IMG/VR virus record: IMGVR_UViG_3300025508_000099
Span: 1 to 31,253 of that record
Length of the DNA stretch: 31,253 bases
Reading direction: 5' to 3' (one strand)
From: a virus
Part shown: positions 28,949 through 31,253 of the stretch, piece after piece
How positions within the stretch are numbered: position 1 is the first letter of the stretch
Layout of the letters: each line of letters begins with the position of its first letter
Translations under genes and position numbers: made by a program
The notes under the pieces: model-generated
What the model saw: the letters and a program-made list of their open reading frames with translations, nothing else
Database searches by the model: none
Told to the model about the DNA's origin: nothing

Positions 28949-29353
28949 ATGATTAATGAGAAGTATGAAGGTACAGATAAGATTATTGAAGTAGGGGATA
29001 GGGTTATGTATGGAGGGGAAGTTACTGAGATTGTTGATATAAACCTTTATGAAAGGTTATCTAATGATTATAAACTGGGAAATAGTGTATGGTTAGTGAC
29101 GAAAGGGTCTTTACAATACATAGGGGGTAAAACACCTCATAAACATAGAGATTTAATCATTGCATGGGCAAATGGGGTTGAGATTGAGTACCTAACAGTG
29201 GATGGGACGTGGGATAGTATGTTTAGTCCTATTTGGAATCCTCTGTGGGAATATCGCATCAAACCTTCTAAATCTCCTAAACAATTACACAAAGAACGTA
29301 TCCAGAAAGAGATGGAGAAATTAGCTAAAGACTTAGAGGCATTAGATATATGA
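28949..29353 (+). CDS. conserved phage protein (134 aa)
   Basis: The start ATG 28949 uses AGGAG inside element E4. The region RDLIIAWANGVEIEYLTVDG then W...PIWNPLWEYRIKP matches a widespread small phage family ('H-x-x-LI-x-aWAxGxxIqy...W...W...YRIKP') of unknown function. Here it is preceded by an SH3-like first part (EVGDRVMYGGEVTEIVDINL) and followed by a helical tail (LHKERIQKEMEKLAKDLEAL). It is a fusion of two small phage modules. Confidence 0.7.
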   Translation: MINEKYEGTDKIIEVGDRVMYGGEVTEIVDINLYERLSNDYKLGNSVWLVTKGSLQYIGGKTPHKHRDLIIAWANGVEIEYLTVDGTWDSMFSPIWNPLWEYRIKPSKSPKQLHKERIQKEMEKLAKDLEALDI

Positions 29354-29523
29354 TTACAGCAGCAGAACGTGAAGCTGAGTTTAGGAAGGATTGGGAGGCT
29401 CTACTAGATAAACATGAAATGATAGTAGATTATGATGATGGACAGTTAAACCTGTATGGCTGGACTAGATATACAGAAGATGGCATAACCACAGAGAAAG
29501 ATTTTGTAAATTTTAACCTATAA
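29350..29523 (+). CDS. hypothetical protein (57 aa)
   Basis: Starts in the stop of the previous gene (ATGA overlap). A helical first half (AEREAEFRKDWEALLDKHEM) and strand-like rest (VDYDDGQLNLYGWTRYTEDG). No motif recognised. Support comes from the overlap and neighbour-like codon use. Confidence 0.55.
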   Translation: MITAAEREAEFRKDWEALLDKHEMIVDYDDGQLNLYGWTRYTEDGITTEKDFVNFNL

Positions 29524-29554
29524 ACAATAACCCCATAACATAAGAAACAATAAT

Positions 29555-29992
29555 ATGACAGCAGTAACGGAGTTAACACTTGTGGTAGACAATGAAGAGT
29601 CATTTAAGAAAGAATTATTTAATCAGATCATGGAGGCAGGGGATCATATAGCAGAAGAAGCTTTCACATTAGTTAATAAACGATTAGCTATAGAGAAGGA
29701 AGTGAAATCATTCCGTAGAAGTATTAAAGTGCCTAGACAGCTACCACTAGAATTAGTAGATACAGATCATCCAGAGATAGATAAGATACTATTCAATGCG
29801 GGGTTCGATACAATCAATTCTAAGTGGATTATAGATATCTGTTGTTATACATGGCAAGATAAGATGAAGTGTGGTGCTGTTGTACTAGGCACAGAGAGAT
29901 TAGATAAGAAGTGGCTACAGAGTGGTAATCGTAGTGATGATGCCTTTTATTATACAAGTAGAGAAGTATTACAAGATGGTATGAAGCGGTGA
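29555..29992 (+). CDS. hypothetical protein (145 aa)
   Basis: ATG after a weak ribosome binding site. A helical N-terminal half (ESFKKELFNQIMEAGDHIAE, LVNKRLAIEKEVKSFRR) is followed by a mixed C-terminal half with paired Cys (IDICCYTWQD). Function unknown. The end overlaps the last rightward gene by 4 bases. Confidence 0.55.
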   Translation: MTAVTELTLVVDNEESFKKELFNQIMEAGDHIAEEAFTLVNKRLAIEKEVKSFRRSIKVPRQLPLELVDTDHPEIDKILFNAGFDTINSKWIIDICCYTWQDKMKCGAVVLGTERLDKKWLQSGNRSDDAFYYTSREVLQDGMKR

Positions 29993-30222
29993 ATAAAAGT
30001 ACACTACAGTTTAAGATATACCCTGTGCTAAACAGGCAGGGTGTTAGATATATAGTAAAAGAGAATAAAATGTTTGGCAAGTATCTCGCATATACAGAAG
30101 GAGATAACTTTACTAAGACTTATAGAGAAGATGCAACCAGTTGGAGTAGTCCTGATAAGGTTGTAAGATGTCTTAGTAAGGCATTTGGAGATAGGTTTAC
30201 AATAGTAGATAATTATTTATAA
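29989..30222 (+). CDS. hypothetical protein, last rightward gene (77 aa)
   Basis: GTG start in the end of the preceding gene (AAGCGGTGA). A strand-rich protein (LQFKIYPVLNRQGVRYIVKE, MFGKYLAYTEG) with a C-terminal helix (PDKVVRCLSKAFG). No motif recognised. It ends 13 bases before the end of the leftward gene at 30236, with no clear terminator between. Confidence 0.55.
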   Translation: MNKSTLQFKIYPVLNRQGVRYIVKENKMFGKYLAYTEGDNFTKTYREDATSWSSPDKVVRCLSKAFGDRFTIVDNYL

Positions 30223-30235
30223 AATACTATCAATA

Positions 30236-30745
30236 TTATATAGCTTTATGTGTCCTATCGAAGTTATAATTTATCTTATAAATATCTACTATAGCATTTG
30301 ATCGTACATAAACTGTTGCACCATTTGCTTCCCATGTACCTAATGTATAAGCACTAGGTAAGCCATAAACTATACCTCGCTCAACACTCGCACCTTTAGG
30401 GAATACAAAAGTTTGCTTATATAACTCTCCAACCGCCCCACCTATATCTACCCATACCTCAAGCCATTGGTTTGCTGCCGAAGGTACTGCTTTAAAATAA
30501 AGCATCATATCTAAAGCATCTCCATTCCTACCTGTAATTACAGAACCATCATAAAACGTTGCAATATCTGAGGGTTTTTGACTATCAATAATAGTACCCG
30601 CATTATTAGGCAGGATAGTATCTGTATCTGCCGACACTGTAAACGATGTCCCTAAATCAACATGAACTGTATCGACATAACTAGCCCACCCAGATGTATT
30701 ACCACTTAATTTACCACTTCCTCTTTCACCTATTATTATAGTCAT
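30236..30745 (-). CDS. probable virion structural protein (169 aa)
   Basis: A Gly-, Ser-, Thr- and Val-rich, Cys-free protein with repeated beta-strand character (TSFTVSADTDTILPNNAGTI, ATVYVRSNAIVDIYKINYNF) and a predicted jelly-roll-like core (QWLEVWVDIGG). This composition is typical of phage head-decoration or tail-fibre-like proteins. GGAG ribosome binding site. It is the first leftward gene after the replication region. The N-terminal GERGSGKL is not a P-loop. Confidence 0.6.
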   Translation of the reverse strand: MTIIIGERGSGKLSGNTSGWASYVDTVHVDLGTSFTVSADTDTILPNNAGTIIDSQKPSDIATFYDGSVITGRNGDALDMMLYFKAVPSAANQWLEVWVDIGGAVGELYKQTFVFPKGASVERGIVYGLPSAYTLGTWEANGATVYVRSNAIVDIYKINYNFDRTHKAI

Positions 30746-30754
30746 AATAATCTC

Positions 30755-31039
30755 CTACACTTCTTGTACGTTAATAGTAGTCCCTAATGTATCTCTAGCC
30801 TTGCACCATATCTTTAAACTACCTACTAATGTATTGGCTGTAGCATAAGGGTTATCTGTATTAGTTATGGGTACTCCTAGTGTATCAGAGTCAACTGGTG
30901 TAGCTGTCTGTTCTAGTACTAGCAATTCTCCACTTCCCTTGTTAGTAATCAACATAGGTGTTCCTACAGCAATACCGCTCACTGTATTAATATCTATCCA
31001 AGTTTGCCCTATAATAATATCTGGTAATGTCTGTGCCAT
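30755..31039 (-). CDS. small virion-like protein (94 aa)
   Basis: Short beta-rich protein (IIGQTWIDINTVSGIAVGT, PMLITNKGSGELLVLEQTAT, TLVGSLKIWCKARDTLGTTI) like the small head or tail accessory proteins found beside structural genes. AAGAGA ribosome binding site. It lies 9 bases upstream of the 169-aa gene on the minus strand, so the two form a unit downstream of the terminator at 31064-31116. Confidence 0.6.
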   Translation of the reverse strand: MAQTLPDIIIGQTWIDINTVSGIAVGTPMLITNKGSGELLVLEQTATPVDSDTLGVPITNTDNPYATANTLVGSLKIWCKARDTLGTTINVQEV

Positions 31040-31063
31040 AACGTATTTCTCTTATTTTAAATG

Positions 31064-31116
31064 TAAAAAAATCCCCTAACTTAACTACGCAGAGGGGGAC
31101 ATAGTGTTAGGGGATT
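31064..31116 (-). terminator. intrinsic terminator, leftward
   Basis: 11-bp perfect stem: AATCCCCTAAC (31070-31080) pairs with GTTAGGGGATT (31106-31116), loop of 25 bases. On the minus strand the stem is followed by a run of T (opposite the A-run 31064-31070). It ends the transcript of the gene cut by the right window edge. Confidence 0.8.
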
Positions 31117-31151
31117 AGTTTAATTAGTAATTGTATTGTATATTATTCTTA

Positions 31152-31253
31152 TCAGTTCATCTTATCCATAACTTTACTAAATGTATCTTGTAACATCTTA
31201 GACATAGTTTCTTGCGCTACTATAGCATCTTTTATCTTCTGTTGGGATTTCTT
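31152..31253 (-). CDS. C-terminal end of a leftward gene (partial, 33 aa seen)
   Basis: An open frame runs from the window edge to TGA at 31152-31154. The visible end is helical and polar (KKSQQKIKDAIVAQETMSKM, DTFSKVMDKMN). This could be the tail of a structural or scaffold protein, followed by the terminator at 31064-31116. The start lies outside the window. Confidence 0.55.
   Translation of the reverse strand, partial: KKSQQKIKDAIVAQETMSKMLQDTFSKVMDKMN

Noticed and set aside
30700-30745. P-loop (GERGSGKL) at the N-terminus of the 169-aa leftward protein
   Set aside because: Lacks the Ser/Thr after Lys and the rest is a beta-rich structural-type protein without Walker B.

Overview
The window is a piece of an AT-rich, strictly lytic-looking tailed bacteriophage genome (dsDNA). 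It has very dense, short, overlapping genes, many of unknown function. The replication core is T7-like: a primase-helicase, a family A DNA polymerase with proofreading domain, a probable acidic-tailed ssDNA-binding protein, a 5'-3' exonuclease and a RuvC-type resolvase. No integrase, repressor/lysogeny module, tRNA, rRNA or CRISPR array was seen, and no phage RNA polymerase lies in the window. Several near-consensus sigma70 promoters (TTGACA-N17-TATAAT type) point to a bacterial host whose RNA polymerase is used for early genes. The host cannot be named from the sequence; a gammaproteobacterium is only a guess.

Layout. (1) 1-480: two tiny plus-strand ORFs, a non-coding stretch and a bidirectional terminator. 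(2) 478-7156: a leftward set of about 16 small early genes (membrane peptides, a Cys-rich putative metal-binding protein, an HTH protein, a NADAR/YbiA-family protein). It is interrupted by a rightward HNH-AP2 homing endonuclease cassette (1502-2275) with its own promoter. (3) 7186-7257: divergent sigma70 promoters. (4) 7286-30222: a very long rightward gene series with a DenV-type pyrimidine dimer glycosylase, a metallophosphoesterase, a Dda/Pif1-type helicase, a second HNH-AP2 endonuclease, primase-helicase, DNA polymerase, SSB-like protein, exonuclease, MazG-like protein, RuvC-like resolvase, an HTH-metallophosphoesterase, a HAD-type nucleotidase and a dNMP kinase, with many small proteins between them. 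(5) 30236-31253: leftward genes that look structural, converging on the replication region.

How the genes work together: the core enzymes replicate the phage DNA. DenV and RuvC serve repair and recombination or debranching. The dNMP kinase, HAD nucleotidase and MazG-like enzyme adjust the nucleotide pool. The left arm probably holds host-takeover and counter-defence genes.

The most unusual signal is a family of four dispersed non-coding elements of about 110 bp (2575-2684 minus, 9131-9242 minus, 26360-26469 plus, 28837-28946 plus). They have conserved ends, a conserved core and inverted-repeat arms. Two pairs compared by hand share about 70% of positions without gaps. In one copy the 3' arm is also the Shine-Dalgarno sequence of the next gene. 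A second theme is homing-endonuclease traffic: two intact HNH-AP2 genes, plus an AP2-domain remnant directly behind the DNA polymerase gene.
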